NCBI GenBank assembly: GCA_009746045.1
Contig: RPFO01000080.1
Location: 3,390,251-3,454,250 of the forward strand
Reading direction: 5' to 3'
Length of the DNA: 64,000 nt
Origin: Mesostigma viride
Lineage: Eukaryota; Streptophyta; Mesostigmatophyceae; Mesostigmatales; Mesostigmataceae
Position 1 is the stretch's first letter; every line of letters starts with the position of its first letter. The translations under genes and the position numbers were made by a program. The notes beneath the pieces were generated by a model. It was not told where the DNA came from. It did no database searches and saw only the letters and a list, made by a program, of their open reading frames with translations. This document shows, piece by piece, positions 41,988 to 54,735 of this stretch.

Positions 41988-43694
41988 TTAACCCCTAAAT
42001 GGGCAGAAATACTGCCGATGCATCGGCTGTAACTTCACAATTTTGCAAACCAGATGCCATCCAACCCACCCATATCCAATGGCTGTCCTTGGGGGCCAAG
42101 CATGTCCATGAGTTGCCCTTCGGGTTGGTATATCACAACCTTACATATATGCAGGGTAGGCCATGTATAACTGCCGTCAAAGTCAGGGGGGTCAAGACGA
42201 GCGTTTTCATTTTTGGTAGAATGTGCATTTTGAATTATGTTGTAAGAGCTAGGCACCTACCACTTCAGGGATGATAAACAATTAGTTGCTGAACAGTTTG
42301 AGCCATTGGGGTCATCATTTGGGTGGGTATACCAGCAGTTACACCCAGTACAGCCCATAGGGGTACCGTTGGTAAAAAGCAACCAAGGGGGTAGGAGTGG
42401 GCATACTACCTACTAATACCTACTAATATGGCCCCCAACCATGCCGCACAATACATTTCCCTTCCACAATGATGGGGAAACATAACTGCATCATCACACT
42501 GCCCTTACATGGCACCTATGTGCAGGTGCCACCTTGTCCATGCATGTAGGTAACGTGGTACGGATACCCTACGCAAGGCATGCATTCTAGGAGGCAGCCA
42601 CCAACAAACTAGTGATTTTAAGCCTATTTCAGCTTGCCCTAGTAAGGATAAACTAGGCCTAAGCTGCTATAGCTTGCCAGGTGATGGCCAGCACACCTGG
42701 TGGCACATGCTGACAATGGGAAGCTTCTACTCACCGGTTACATGCTTGATGATGCCACAGAGACCAGCCAACTGCCTCACACTCATGCAATATGTGTGTG
42801 GGAAATGTATAACAAACATATATGGAGGTATTCAAACCCATACAGCCTCTAAAACTTATCACCATCACCCTGTGGCAGGTCAACTGACTGAGGGAAGCAT
42901 CTAAGAAGGGTGTTTTAGAAAGGGGCCAGGCCAGGGTCAAGAAAGAGCATGAATAATGCAAAAAGAATGTGCTACACAAGCTAGAACGTATATATAAACG
43001 TCAAACATCGATAGGAAAACGATGATTAAGCTTTACCAGGCATGGATGGCGTTACCTTGGCCCAGGCGGTGGCCGCAAAATGGCGCATTTCGGAACACCA
43101 AAGTTGTGCAGCATGGTCGCTGGATTCGGCGATTTCTGGCCACCCTTGCACGTTTACGACTACCATGTATCATAAAAAGTACAAAGAAACCAATATATCC
43201 TTTAAAATACGCCGGAAAGGTATTGCTGTCAACGTTTCTATCGTCCGGCCTGATCGCAGTTTTTTCCAGCAAGAACGCTGCCGACACCTATCAAATGGCA
43301 TTCCCGCGAACCAAAAATTGGCCTGTATCATCTTTAGGACGTATAAAATCAAATTCCTGAGTTTGGTCAGAAAATTCGAACGAAAACGTAAATGCCATGC
43401 GTGGGCGCAAGCCGCCATGGCCAGGTCGTCGTTTTCCGGAATGCACGTTTTACGTGAAAAAGTACCCTGACCCCTTGTACTTTGACCGGCCAGAACACCT
43501 CTATAACTTTGTCAGAAGTATGCAAACCCTAGTACCATGCTGTGAGGAAAATTATAAACTTTCGATCTTCTCAGCTAAACGTTTCCTAATTCTCAATAGT
43601 TTTCGCGGCATTTGGTCCCCCGAGAAGGGGCCGACGTGTCGGCTGTAACTCAGTTTTAGGCGGAAAATCGGCAGCCAGACCATTTAGGGGTTAA
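41988..43694. mobile_element. piggyBac-like (TTAA) non-autonomous element
   Basis: Element 41992-43690 (1,699 bp) begins CCCCTAAATGG and ends with its inverse, flanked by TTAA at 41988-41991 and 43691-43694. TTAA duplication with CCC-starting termini is characteristic of piggyBac; Kolobok elements also use TTAA. A CTGCCGAT motif occurs just inside both ends. Frames inside (for example 43042-43470) show no transposase motif. Confidence 0.82.
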
Positions 43695-45353
43695 GATGTG
43701 CCTGACAGGGGCTGGCAGAGGGATTGCTGGCCTGACAGTGGCATTATCCCGTGTCCTCTTGCTTTGAGCTCTGTCCATGCACCGACTACTTCTATAGATG
43801 TGGGAGGAGGCAACAGTAGCAGACTAACAGCCCATTTGTGCATAGTCTGGGTCAGGTTGCCTCTACTGGGATTGGAGCGGGAATAGCCTAAAATGCCTTG
43901 ATTGTAATTTGTGTGTCGGAGCTTAATTCCATGGAGTTGAATTCTGATGTGAATGGCCTGTGCTGTTTCATGATGTTGAGTCATTGGCGGCACCTTTTGA
44001 TTGTGCCAGCGCAGACCTCCATAAGGGCACTTGGTGAGTGTGCTCTGGATATGTTTGGGGTTTAAGGTCAGATGGTTGGGAGGTCAAGGTGCGTGCCGGT
44101 TGATGGCGTTCACTGCGGACTTGCATGCTCATGTTGAAGGGGGCATGTTAGGTCTGACCCACCGAGACTTAGTCCCTTCTCGGTTGCCCAGGCAGCAGCT
44201 CGGTCCATGCATGGGTGATCGCTCGCGGGTGTGCACAGAAAGGGGGGCATCCCGCTGGAGCTTGCATGTAGGAGGGTCCCGCCTGGGGCAAAGGGAGCTG
44301 TGAGCGGGGGAAGCTACCCTTGGGAACGAGGAAGAAATGGGAGCTTGGAATTGAGTACACTAACTAAAAGGGGGCCCACCACAGACAAAGTTGTCCCACT
44401 TAGTATCCGGACGCTTGGTGGGGCATGGGTGGCAGATTGAGATCGGTGTCTGATTCATCACACAGTACCTCTCTGGGCGTGCAGCTAATCTCTGTGGTAT
44501 TGTTCCCTAAGGTGCCGGTGCTGTGAGTGACAACGTTTTGGGTACCAGCGATCAGGTGGGGTTACTAGTGCAGGTACTGATTTGGCGGTGGTAACTGCAG
44601 TGAGGTGTTGCTTGTGTGAGCTTGCTGTGTCTGCTCTCCGCCAACGACCTTTTCTTCTAAACCAACCCATCGTGGTGCGTTATCTCCGTGGCGTGTCACT
44701 TCACGCGTCCTTATGCTCGTGTTGGTCGGTCAAACGCACATTCTACTCCTTAATAAAAGGAAAGCATTGGGAATTGTACTGTTTTGTGGGCGTAGAAGTA
44801 CCTCATGCGCGTTTGGTAACAACTCGGGTTTTGCGCAGTTGGTATTGTTCTGGAACGGTGGCTGTGACCATGACACTGGTTTGGGTTGTTCAGAGATGGG
44901 AGCTAGCAGACAGATACTTGGTCTGGTGATGAACGGATCTGCACCCGTGGTGTACATGCCCCGATATATTTATGTTGCCAAGCAGTGGGTCTGTGGTGCG
45001 GGACCAATGGGGAGCATGAGCGGAGTCATGCGCGCGCCCTGGTCGTTGTGTTCAGGCTCAATAATGCTTGACAACAGCAGAGCTGAACGTGTGTGCCTAG
45101 CCTGGGAAGTTCAGCTCCAGCAGCACCATGGGGAGACGGTGGCCCTGACACACTCCACCCGCGACAGATGGTGAACAGGACATAGGCTGATGCCTGATGT
45201 TGAGGAGGGGGAAACCCTGCTTGGAAGCTGACTTGGGTGGTGAGAGTAGGACTAGCTACCCTACTTGCCACTTCTGCTGGATGAGGGGTTGCCCAAATCC
45301 GGGGGCAGTACGGCTAGAGTACCTAGGCATTTCGGGGGTTGCCCCACTTGCTG
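43695..45353. other. Unassigned G/T-rich sequence
   Basis: No recognisable gene. The longest frame (44713-45174) shows no domain. G+T exceeds A+C on the plus strand through much of the stretch, a feature shared with 38184-39554 and 47119-49676. Confidence 0.3.
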
Positions 45354-45661
45354 ATGGTAATCAGAGTGAGATCGTACGTTATACGCGTTATACGGTCACG
45401 GTGGAGTATAATGTATAATACGGTATAATGCGGTATAATACGGTATTATACGTTTTCGTACGGACACACTCAGAATACTCTGATTTTACACATTTTAAGA
45501 CACCCACCATCAATCCACATGTTTTTAACACTGTTTTGGACATAATCCAAGGTTGCCCTACCCTCGGCTATACTCTATACGGTGGATATTGTGGACACGA
45601 TCGATGTATTGCATGTAATACTGAGAATGTAAACGTGCGCATGCATAATTGTGTGTATGTG

Positions 45662-45749
45662 TATATATGTGGCTTTATATTGGTTATGTTTACTTGGGTG
45701 CCTTCACTTTGATGCAAGTAATTATATATTTTAATATATATATGTGGCT
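45662..45749 (+). mobile_element. LINE family L stub, 62 bp, with 13-bp TSD
   Basis: Only the last 62 bp of the LINE remain (45675-45736), ending CAAGTAATTATATATTTTAATA, flanked by perfect repeats TATATATGTGGCT (45662-45674 and 45737-45749). It is an extreme 5' truncation within the hAT-like element. Confidence 0.82.
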
Positions 45750-45870
45750 GTGCATGCACGCAAATACTACAGTAGTATACAATTAATGCATGTAGTATGT
45801 TTGCATGGTGCGATGCTATGTGAATATACTGAGCTGCATGTGACTACAGGTGTGTGACTCGTGGTGTGCA

Positions 45871-45950
45871 TTAATTAATTAATTAACTGAATTAATTAAT
45901 TAATATTAATTAATCTCGTGTCCCCGTTGGGGAACCACGGAGGCTAAACA
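45871..45950. repeat. TTAA microsatellite followed by conserved CCCCGTTGGGGA motif
   Basis: A (TTAA)n run at 45871-45915, then GTGTCCCCGTTGGGGAACCA and CGGAGG. The same combination occurs at 20531-20575, suggesting a shared element edge or conserved structure. Confidence 0.6.
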
Positions 45951-47118
45951 GGTGGGGATGTGATAAGTAACTCACATATTCTCACCTTCCATACAACAAC
46001 CTTGTTTTCCAGCAGGCTGAAGAGCATGACAGGCGTCTATGAGCTCGCCAGCTCCTTGCAACGGTGATGCCGCTCCCAGGCAGCTAGGGTCCTTGACTAC
46101 GCAATATAGAATGTCTACCGTGTGAAAACCTCCATACAGGAAGCGTAGCAAAGCCAGATAACTGCCCGATCAATTCTGGGTAGCTTTAGGAAGCATGGCA
46201 TACGCAGCGTAAGGAAAACCATTGAAAGCTGCGGAAAATCTGATAGCACAACTGCAACAAGTGGAGAACAAAATAGCAAGAAAAACCCAGAAACGGCGCA
46301 AAAAGTTTCATGCCAGGTTCATTAAGAGCGCAAACAGACTGGGCGGTGACATGCGGCAAATCAACGTACCACGGCCGGCATTATTTCCTACCCAGGCGCG
46401 CAAGAAAAGCCAGCCAGCCATGGATGGATTAACCGCGGATCGCGCAGGCCTGAACGAAATCATTTTAGAAATGACAGGAAATGGCCGCAGATCGAAGATG
46501 CTTAGGTTATTTTCATGGTGTCCGTTACTAAACGGCTCTTGCTGCATCAAAATAACCCACGAATGTCGAGTTCTACCGTCGCAGGCACACATGCTAGATT
46601 ATTCATCGCGGCCAAATTGACGTTGGATGAGACCCCCGTGCAAATCTGTACCAACAAAGGCAGCGAATTTGCAAATAGTGCAGATCTTGCTATGAAACAT
46701 CATAATAGAACATCACTTTTAACCATCGGCTTAATTTTTTCGCCTGTCGCCCGCCGGATTAGCCATATTTTATCGGAACGCACGTCGCCATGGCCACCTC
46801 CGCACGGTGCGCGCACTGTGCACCACAATGTCAAAATAAGATCGCGTCGAATTGTGAAAGTTCAGACGGGTCAGTACTTATAGTAGAGATACGAAATCTG
46901 TGGCTTCAAATCGTTGCCCTGTCGTTCTGGCATCCTAGCCGCGCAAAACGTAAAAAAAACGCGGAAAACACGGCATCATACGGTATAATACGGTATTATA
47001 CGTCATTATACGCTAAAACGTATTATAACGTATGAATCATACGCTCAAAGCCAGCGTATTACGTATTATACCGTATTATACCGTATTATACGGCGTATGA
47101 TCTCACTCTGATGGTAAT

Positions 47119-49676
47119 GCGAGCAGTCTGCGAGGCTCATACTTGCCCGGTATGAAGCGACTGCTGGGGTCTTGCGGACCAGAGGTGCTGTGACACCTAC
47201 TGAAGGCAAGGGAGCGCGGGGTCCGGTAGTGCTCGGGCACTAGCCGATGGCGCTCAATCCGCGGGCTGGTGGTGCAAGGTGCATCAACCACAGGCGGGAA
47301 TACACGCTTTGGAGAGACGTGTTGATGATGAGGCGGAAGGAGATGACGCCTGGGATTTTACACCGCGGGCCGGCAGTGCGTGGTGCATGCCGCAGGCGGG
47401 GTATGCTTGTTGTGGGCACTGGAGGTGCTTAGATGCACGGGAATGTAGATGTGTCGAGGGTTGTCCGCAGTATGATGGGTTTTGAGTGAAGCACCTTGTG
47501 AGGATGGGTATGTGGGCATAGGATAAGTGTTGCATGATGCATGTGAATTATGAACACAGTTTTGAGTTGTCTCATTCAGTGATTGTCCTTGCTGCATATG
47601 ATGTGGTGCTGTGAGCTGTGAGATGATCGTAAATAGTTTTGACATAGGCATCCAAACGTGCAAACGAGTGAATTGGCTGAAATCACCCAATTGATATGCA
47701 TCAATATGTGACATTTCCTATAAGAGTGAGGCTATGTGAGCAGGTCTGAGTTTAACGGGAATATGGTGGGCAGTTTGCCCTAAACTTTTGTGGCCTGAGT
47801 AGATGGTGTGGTGTATATTTGGGGGCCGCGATGAATGTTATGTGGACAAAGCATGGATGCTGGTGAGAGCATGTCATTGGAGTTGGATGTCCTTGTGAGT
47901 GGTGTCTACTTTATGGGAGTGAAGGAATGTCTTCTGTGACCGTATGGCTTGTTGATAGTCAGTGTGAACGACTTGCAGTGTATGCCTTGGCGTTGGGGAG
48001 GCCGGAGGCAAGGGTATGGGCCAGGAAGGCCTTGGGCGTGTGTGCCGGTAATATCAAGCCTACTGGATCGATTAATGTGGCACTGCAAATCTGATTGCTG
48101 AACAGGTCTGAGTACCTGAGTTCTTGATTCATTTCTTGCTTCTCTCTTGATGGTCAGTGTGGTATTGACCCAACAACGGGTCCGTGTCAGCTCATGTTCG
48201 TTTTATTCGGGTACGTGGGAAGTCGGGTACTTTGGTCCAGGAAGGATCATCTGGTGGGCAGTGGGCAAATGACTCACCTGGTTGACCTGGCAAAGCCGCA
48301 AAGGTGGCGGTGTGATTCCTAGTGCCTGGCGTAAAGTGATTGAGTGTTGATGAGGTCAGTGGCACAGATGGTCTTGGTGGACCAGTCTTGTATTCTCGCT
48401 TGCTTACAAGACTTTCTAGCACATGCTGGTAATATGAGCAGGGCATCAATGGGCGCCTGATAACGGCCGGTTGGCACTCCCCTAGTACATAATGTTCTGG
48501 CTCGTATTATTTTGTGTGGTGTGTGCAGATGACCTGTGCAATGTTGAAGCTGAGTATGCTGATGTGTGGTGGTGGCAGATCCATGTTGGATAATTGTTAA
48601 TGCGTATGCATATCTGATTTCTGGCCTGCGCTGGTTGTCTCCTTGATACGTTTAGTGATGCGTAGTTGACAAGTGATACCGTTATAGCCAAGTGATGTTG
48701 ATTTTGGTTATCTTGGTTGTCTCATTGATTCTGGCTTATTATCTTTGTTTGGTATGCATGGTTGTGACCAACAGTGTTTATTTGTGGGTCTTGGTTTTAC
48801 AGTAGAAGTTAATGGTGTGTCATGTGACAGTTACATAATGTTATGTGTGAGGGGTGATGACGAGTAGTTGTTGTGAAATGGGATCAGCTGTGGGTGCGGA
48901 CAGGCTAAGTGTGGTTCTGATTGAAAATCACATGGGGATGTGACTGCTCGGGAAAAATGGGCTGGTGTTGTCTTTTTATGGCTCGCAGTCACATTGGTGG
49001 GTAACCTATAACAACCTGTGTTGATTGGTGCATTAACCAACTGGTGGTAATTCATACAAGTTTGTGTTCACCCATCTTGTCTGTGTTGATTGGTGTTGGT
49101 ATTTGATGAGCTGATGTGGGCTATGTGTTGATATGGTATTGTGACTAATCGAGTGGGCGGAAGTCTGTCAGTAATCGGAAGTTGAGTACTTTCGGCTGTG
49201 GCCGATGTGTGTGGCGCCGCGCCGGTACTTGTGCAGTTTTACTACTTGCGGTGGTATCGCTCTATTTCTGGGTACTTTGTGGCGTCGCGTTGTTGATAGC
49301 TTCAGTTCGCGGTATGTGTGTCTTGTGGTTGAGCTGATGCGTTGCGGTGATGATCCACAAAGGCAGCCGTCATTTCATTTTGGGGCGCAATCACCATGTG
49401 AGCGCGCGCACCTACGGGCCTAAGGGCTGCGGGCTATGGATCTGAGCACAATACCCACTACCATCATCTTCGAGGATCTTCGCCAACTCCTTAAGCTTGT
49501 AATTGATGCTTTATTTAACAAGCGGCGCGAATTTTTTGGCGCCAAAAAATTCCGATATGTCCCGTCCCCTTAAACCGTGTCCAACTGCCCTCTATAAATA
49601 GCGGGCAGTTGGCACTTTCCATGATAATGTCCACAAACCAACCTTATAATTATTTATTGCCCATACTAGGACCAAA
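47119..49676. other. Unassigned G/T-rich sequence before the LINE
   Basis: About 2.5 kb without a recognisable gene. Only short frames, many TGTG/GTGG motifs on the plus strand. An inverted repeat CCAACTGCCC/GGGCAGTTGG (49581-49590 and 49603-49612) encloses TCTATAAATAGC near the right end. Confidence 0.35.
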
Positions 49677-49828
49677 GCACACACATATGTATTAATAATA
49701 TAATTACTTACAGCAGAGTGAAATCACTCAAACCAAAGCAAACGCCCAGCTATAAACCTAGTCTATACAGAGCCATGTCAAATCTCTATACTACGATAAG
49801 ACCAATGGAAACTCCTAACGGTAGGAAC

Positions 49829-50665
49829 CTAATAGCCCTGCTGCACCGCAAAATCAGCCCGCGTACGGCGGAGCATGATGTCAGCCATGGCCCGAGTCAG
49901 CGCCACCGACAAGCGCTGACGCCAATATGACGTCCAGGTCCGCGCCGACCATGGGGCCCGCTGGCCCTCCAGGTCCAGCCGGTCCTCCCGGAGCCGGCAA
50001 CACTCCTTGAAGAAGGCGGAGGTCAGGGGCCCCATGGCCCCAAACTCCTCCAGGACAAAGGGCACCACACGATGGTGCCCGACGTCGCCGTAGGCCAGGA
50101 GCTTGGCCCGCTCCGCCCGGTCCGCCGTGTAACCTGCCGTGAGGGAGGCCCCAGCCACGTGGCTAAGAGCCAAGGGCCGCGCCACCGAAACGTCGATAAG
50201 CAGATGCCGGCCACCCCCCTCAAAGTCCAGCACCACGATGTCAGGCCGGTGGTTGGGGGAATAGAAGGCAGCGCCATCCGCATCCTCGGACCGGATGTTC
50301 GCGTGGGGGAAAACCGACCGAATCATGGCGAGCACCACCGTCAGGAGGACAGTGTGCAAATACAAATACCAATTCTGATTCTGTTGGCCCCCCATGCAGG
50401 CAAGGTAGTGAGTCCCCGTGGGATCCAGCGGCTGCCCACAGCTACCACAAGGCCGCCCGGCCGGAACAAGAGGCTGCGGGGCAAATAGCTGGTGCCGGAG
50501 CGCCACCGAGTAGTGGCTGGGAGCCAAGGCGAATGGGGGGGCCATGGGAAGAGCACGAAGGTACGCCGAGCCCACACTCCGCAAGGAAAGCGAGAACAGC
50601 CACGCACGTCCCTGGGCGTTGAGGTCCGCGAAAAGAGCAATCCAATCAGCCGTGTGCAGAATACC
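49829..50665 (-). pseudogene. LINE C-terminal CCHC finger and restriction-like endonuclease
   Basis: About 279 codons read without a stop from the CACTA insertion point to the terminal ...RADFAVQQGY. A CCHC finger, CGSCGQPLDPTGTHYLAC, precedes HRPDIVVLDF and LLIDVSVARP, the PD-D core of R2-type endonucleases that nick the target for target-primed reverse transcription. It continues the frame upstream of the CACTA element. The 5'-truncated copy at 11783-12804 is nearly identical. Confidence 0.88.
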
Positions 50666-51090
50666 CACTATACTATAAATTTACGGGCCGTACACGTATA
50701 CGGAAATTTTTACGGGCCGTAAATTTTGCGTTCGTACGCATATACTTACCACTCGTATACTGGCCGTAAAATTTACTACCGTATACTTTTTCTCGTATAC
50801 GGCAGTAAAGTTTACGGTAGTAAATTTTACGGAATTTACTACCGTATACTTTTTCTCGTATACGGCAGTAAAGTTTACGGTAGTAAATTTTACGGCCAGT
50901 ATACGAGAAAAAATTTACGGTAGTAAATTTTACGGCCAGTATACGAGAAAAAATTTACGGTAGTAAAATTTACGGCCAGTATACTAGAAAAAGTATACGG
51001 TAGTAAATTTTACGGCCAGTATACTAGAAAAAGTATACGGTAGTAAATTTTACGGCCAGTATACTGGACAAGTATACGGGCCGTAACCTT
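50666..51090. repeat. CACTA-1 left subterminal repeats
   Basis: About 420 bp made almost entirely of TTTACGGCCAGTATAC, CGGTAGTAAATTTTACGG and CTCGTATACGGC variants in both orientations. Inverse counterpart of the block at 56070-56473. Confidence 0.92.
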
Positions 51091-51670
51091 GTGATTTGTC
51101 CAACCTAGTGTATTGTGATTTGCGTTGTCATTTGACTTCATGGAAACATCATGTGGCAATAATTCAAATTAATTAATCAATTATCAATCATTCAAATTTT
51201 AATGAAGAAACACATTATACTACTAAGAAACACACTAGTTGAATTAACCCTTATCAATCATTCAAATTTCCCAGAGCATCAGCTCAACGACGTACGCGAA
51301 AATATGCCGAGCTATGGCTGCCGAGAATGCTCATAACTTTCGATTCAGGCCATGAAATTTAGTCGGGTTTGTTGCATTCGACTCGTCTTCTGATGACAAA
51401 CACGCTGGTATAATTTCCGGCAGCTATCGTCCCCGATTTCGTACGTTCTCGACCTCGGCCTGCCCAGCAGATATCGCTATTTTCGACTCGATATGGCGGC
51501 ATTCCCTTCGTGAATAGCACGCCTGCGCCCCCCGCCCCAGCATTCGACATCTTCCCCGTAGCTATGGAGGCCCCAACAACACCTGCCGCCCCAGAAACCC
51601 GGTCGCTGGACGACGTTCTTGCCGCAGCCAGCCCTTTCGTCGGCATCGCTCCCGCCGCTCCCAAGTAGCT
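51091..51670. other. CACTA-1 interior, no gene seen
   Basis: Unique sequence with a partial direct repeat (TTATCAATCATTCAAATTT at about 51178 and 51251). No convincing coding region. Confidence 0.4.
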
Positions 51671-52995
51671 AAAGGAACTTAGGTAATGCAACGAGGGAGG
51701 GACGCTAAGCAAGGGAGGGGAGGAAAGCTACAAAGGGAGAGGGAGGAAAGGGAAGGGCATTAAGCTATGGGATATGGGAGGGGAGGGGAAGGAAGCTAAA
51801 GGAACTTAGGTAATGCAAGGAAGGAGGGAAGCTAAGAAAGTGAGGGGAGGAAAGCTACTAAGGGAGAGGGAGGAAAGGGAAGGGCATTAAGCTATGGGAT
51901 ATGGGAGGGGAGGGGAAGGAAGCTAAAGGAACTTAGGTAATGCAAGGAAGGAGGGAAGCTAAGAAAGGGAAGGGGAGGAAAGTTACTAAGGGAGAGGGAG
52001 GAAAGGGGAGGGAAGCTAAGATGGGAGGGGAGGGGAAGGAAGCTAAAGGAACTTCGGTAATGCAAGGAAGCCCCCAAGCTAAGAAAGGGAAGGGGAGGAA
52101 AGCTACTTAGAAGGGAGAGGGAGGAAAGGGGAGGGAAGCTAAGGGATGGGAGGGGAGAGGAATGAAGCTAAAGGAACTTGGGTAATGCAAGGAAGGAGGG
52201 AAACTAAGAAAGGGAAGGGGAGGAAAGCTACTAAGGGAGAGGGACGAAAGGGGAGGGAAGCTCAGGGATGGGAGGGGAGGGGAGGGGAAGGAAGCTAAAG
52301 GAACTTCGGTAATGCAAGGAAGCCCCCAAGCTAAGAAAGGGAAGGGGAGGAAAGCTACTTAGAAGGGAGAGGGAGGAAAGGGGAGGGAAGCTCAGGGATG
52401 GGAGGGGAGAGGAAGGAAGCTAAAGGAACTTAGGTAATGCAAGGAAGGAGGGAAGCTAAGAAAGGGAAGGGGAGGAAAGCTACTAAGGGAGAGGGACGAA
52501 AGGGGAGGGCATTAAGCTATGGGACATGGGAGGGGAGGGGAAGGAAGCTAAAGGAGCTTAGGTAATGCAAGGAAGGAGGTAAGCTAACAAAGGGAAGGGG
52601 AGGAAAGCTACTTAGAAGGGAGAGGGACGAAAGGGGAGGGAAGCTCAGGGATGGGAGGGGAGAGGAAGGAAGCTAAAGGAACTTAGGTAATGCAACGAGG
52701 GAGGGAAGCTAAGCAAGGGAGGGGAGGAAAGCTACTAAGGGAGAGGGAGGAAAGGGAAGGGCATTAAGCTATGGGATATGGGAGGGGAGGGGAAGGAAGC
52801 TAAAGGAACTTAGGTAATGCAAGGAAGGAGGGAAGCTAAGAAAGGGAGGGGAGGAAAGCTACAAAGGGAGAGGGAGGAAAGGGAAGGGCATTAAGCTATG
52901 GGATATGGGAGGGGAGGGGAAGGAAGCTATAGGAACTTAAGTAATGCAAGGAAGGAGGGAAGCTAAGAAGGGAGGGGAGGGGAGGGAAGCTAGCG
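51671..52995 (+). repeat. Polypurine tandem repeat, about 125-bp unit, 11 copies
   Basis: Units begin GCTAAAGGAACTTAGGTAAT and recur at roughly 51671, 51796, 51923, 52043, 52168, 52294, 52419, 52547, 52673, 52800 and 52927. They are mostly A and G on the plus strand (GGGAGGGGAGGAAAG), so could adopt triplex or quadruplex forms. Confidence 0.9.
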
Positions 52996-54735
52996 GCCCA
53001 CATGCACCTCTCCCTCGACAAGGAACAAGCGCATGCACCCACCCACCCCACATGCACCCCTCCCTTTACAAGAAACAAGCATGTGGGCCCACCTACTGCA
53101 ATGCATCCCTCCCTTGACAAAGAACACACACATGCACCCACCCACCGCGCATGCATCCCTCCCTTGACAAGGAAGAAGCATGTGCACCCACCCACCCCAC
53201 CTGCGTCCCTCCCTTGACAAGGAACAATTTCATGCACCCACCCACCCACATGCATCTCTACCTTGACAAGGAACAAGAGCATGCACCTACCCACCGCGCA
53301 TGCATCCCTCCCTTGACAAGGAACAAGCATGTGTACCCACCCACCCCACATGCATCCCTCCCTTTACAAGAAACAAGCACGTGAACCCACCTAATCTACA
53401 AGCATCCCTCCCTTGATAAGGAACAAGCACGTGCACCCACCCACCCCACATGCACCCCTCCCTTTACAAGAAACAAGCATGTGGGCCCACCTACTGCAAT
53501 GCATCCCTCCCTTGATAAAGAACACACACATGCACCCACCCACCGCGCATGCATCCCTCCCTTGACAAGGAAGAAGCATGTGCACCCACCCACCCCACCT
53601 GCGTTCCTCCCTTGACAAGGAACAATTTCATGCACCCACCCACCCACATGCATCTCTACCTTGACAAGGAACAAGAGCATGCACCTACCCACCGCGCATG
53701 CATCCCTCCCTTGACAAGGAACAAGCATGTGTACCCACCCACCCCACATGCATCCCTCCCTTTACAAGAAACAAGCACGTGAACCCACCTAATGCACAAG
53801 CATCCCTCCCTTGATAAGGAACAAGCACGTGCACCCACCCACCCCACATGCACCCCTCCCTTTACAAGAAACAAGCATGTGCGCCCACCTACTGCAATGC
53901 ATCCCTCCCTTGACAAAGAACACACACATGCACCCACCCACCGCGCATGCATCCCTCCCTTGACAAGGAAGAAGCATGTGCACCCACCCACCCCACCTGC
54001 GTCCCTCCCTTGACAAGGAACAATTTCATGCACCCACCCACCCACATGCATCTCTACCTTGACAAGGAACAAGAGCATGCACCTACCCACCGCGCATGCA
54101 TCCCTCCCTTGACAAGGAACAAGAATGTGTACCCACCCACCCACATGCATCCCTCCCTTTACAAGAAACAAGCACGTGAACCCACCTAATGCACAAGCAT
54201 CCCTCCCTTGATAAGGAACAAGCACGTGCACCCACCCACCCCACATGCATCCCTCCCTCGACAAGGAACAAGCGCATGCACCCACCCACCCCACATGCAT
54301 CCCTCCCTTGACAAGGAACAAGCGCATGCAGCCACACACCCCACATGCAGTCCTCCCTTTACAAGAAACAAGCACGTGCACCCACCTACTGCACATGCAC
54401 CCCTCCCTTGACAAGGAACAAGCGCGTGCACCCACCCACCCCACATGCATCCCTCGACAAGGAACAAGCGCGTGCACTCACCCAACCCACATGCATCCCT
54501 CCTTTGACAAGGAAAAAGCACGTGCAACCACCCACCCCACGTGCATCCCTCCCTTGACAAGGAACAAGCACGTGCACTCACCCACCCCACATGCATCCCT
54601 CCTTTGACAGGAAAAAGCACTTGCACTCACCCACCCCACATGCATCCCTCCCTTGACAGGGAAAAAGTGCGTTCACCCACCCACCCACACGCATTCCTCT
54701 CTTGACAACGAACAAGCACGTGAACCTACCTACCC
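52996..54735 (+). repeat. Minisatellite of about 48 bp with 398-bp higher-order period
   Basis: Units combine GCACCCACCCACCCCACATG with CCCTCCCTTGACAAGGAACA. Between 53000 and 54190 a block of several variant units repeats at 398-bp spacing about three times; the last 500 bp contain simple monomers. Open frames through it are by-products of the repeat. Confidence 0.9.

Larger units (their letters stand above)
45354..47118. mobile_element. hAT-like non-autonomous element with 8-bp TSD
   Basis: Element 45362-47110 (1,749 bp) starts CAGAGTGAGATCGTACG and ends with the inverse of CAGAGTGAGATCATACG; ATGGTAAT is duplicated at 45354-45361 and 47111-47118. An 8-bp duplication with CAG-starting short inverted repeats is the hAT pattern. 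Both ends contain arrays of TACGGTATAATACGG, likely subterminal binding sites. A 132-codon frame at 46222-46620 is not a recognisable transposase. Confidence 0.87.

Noticed and set aside
53656-54477. 273-codon Cys/Gly-rich minus-strand frame
   Set aside because: By-product of the minisatellite in CACTA-1; resembles metal-binding repeats only through composition.
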